The notes beneath the pieces were generated by a model. It saw only the letters and a program-made list of their open reading frames with translations. It made no database searches and was not told the DNA's origin. Of a DNA stretch of 64,000 nucleotides, positions 63,946 through 64,000 are shown in pieces (the stretch's first letter is position 1; every line of letters begins with the position of its first letter). Origin of the DNA: an uncultured Phascolarctobacterium sp. GTDB lineage: Bacteria; Bacillota; Negativicutes; Acidaminococcales; Acidaminococcaceae. The stretch covers positions 48,767-112,766 of the forward strand of contig UQXH01000004.1 of the NCBI GenBank assembly GCA_900545025.1. Reading direction: 5' to 3'. The position numbers and the translations under genes were made by a program.

Positions 63946-64000
63946 GGCTCTGTCACAACAAATGGTTGATTTTGACGAGAAATAGCGTATAATAATAGTA
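63946..64000 (+). mobile_element. possible insertion-sequence end (ISL3-like), cut by the window edge
   Basis: GGCTCTGTCACAACA at 63946-63960, then GGTTGATTTTGA, has the look of an ISL3-family terminal inverted repeat. Behind it TTGATT (63966-63971) and TATAAT (63988-63993) with a 16-base spacer read outwards to the right, as an IS promoter would. No transposase is in the window, so this is tentative. Confidence 0.35.

Larger units (their letters stand above)
61704..64000 (-). mobile_element. end of a tailed-type prophage in tRNA-Asn (continues beyond the window)
   Basis: The tRNA remnant points its 3' end to lower coordinates, so the inserted element lies above 61748. The next genes are a holin, an amidase and small membrane proteins on the minus strand, a typical late lysis cassette next to an attachment site. 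The intact tRNA-Asn and an integrase would be expected at the other, unseen end. Confidence 0.8.

Noticed and set aside
1..64000. CRISPR array or restriction/abortive-infection defence island
   Set aside because: No regularly spaced repeats and no recognisable Cas, restriction or toxin-antitoxin pair were seen; the accessory DNA is phage.

Overview
The window looks like chromosomal DNA of a low-to-mid GC Negativicutes-type Firmicute (Acidaminococcaceae such as Phascolarctobacterium, or a relative). This rests on gene order and protein style: strong AGGAGG-type ribosome sites, frequent TTG/GTG starts, an RNase J-FtsK-RodZ-RimO-CinA block, a lysine riboswitch over dapB-asd-lysC-dapA, phosphatidylserine synthase/decarboxylase, and a TRAP-TAXI transporter. 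The taxon is an inference; no rRNA is present.

Layout. 1-1.3 kb: end of homoserine dehydrogenase and thrB. 1.36 kb: tRNA-Pro(GGG). 1.5-9.6 kb: a zinc-ribbon protein, RF3, a CitA/DcuS-type two-component pair, a WecG/TagA glycosyltransferase, psd-pssA and a family 2 glycosyltransferase. 9.7-15.5 kb: a nucleoside salvage operon (HAD phosphatase, mtnP, mtnA, ahcY, class II aldolase, mtaD) that fits the DHAP shunt for methylthioadenosine/5'-deoxyadenosine. 15.6-19.3 kb: a PduL-type phosphotransacylase and two paralogous secreted proteins of unknown function. 19.6-24.5 kb: an integrated microvirus of the Gokushovirinae type. 24.6 kb: lexA. 25.3-41 kb: a long leftward housekeeping block (thioesterase, YnbB-like PLP enzyme, HflX with an extra JAMM-like domain, DEAD-box helicase, CinA, RimO, a binding lipoprotein, YgiQ, RodZ, FtsK, RNase J). 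41.2-44.7 kb: TRAP-TAXI operon. 45-49.8 kb: a P-loop protein, PHP phosphoesterase, leucyl aminopeptidase and an NlpC/P60 hydrolase. 49.9-54.2 kb: lysine biosynthesis operon with L-box. 54.2-61.6 kb: dut, pnp, two proteins of unknown role, a NUDIX hydrolase, an MDR dehydrogenase and an alpha/beta hydrolase. 61.7-64 kb: the lysis end of a second, tailed-type prophage inserted at a tRNA-Asn gene (only the 3' half of the tRNA is present here), with a possible IS end at the window edge.

The most striking object is the microvirus prophage. All its recognisable genes are on the minus strand: VP1 capsid, a 25-residue membrane peptide, VP2 pilot protein, a 30-residue membrane peptide, a 39-residue basic J-like protein, VP4 HUH replication initiator, a VP5-like nonstructural protein and VP3 scaffold. 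It is flanked on the lexA side by a well-formed 28-bp dif site. At the other end is a dif-like site facing an inverted second dif-like site, and together they can fold into a stem of about 30 bp. This arrangement resembles the folded single-stranded attP of CTXphi, and suggests XerC/XerD-mediated integration of a microvirus, possibly directly from single-stranded DNA. A hairpin whose loop carries ACTTGAT, matching the core of the phiX174 gpA nick site, lies just past VP3 and is a candidate replication origin.
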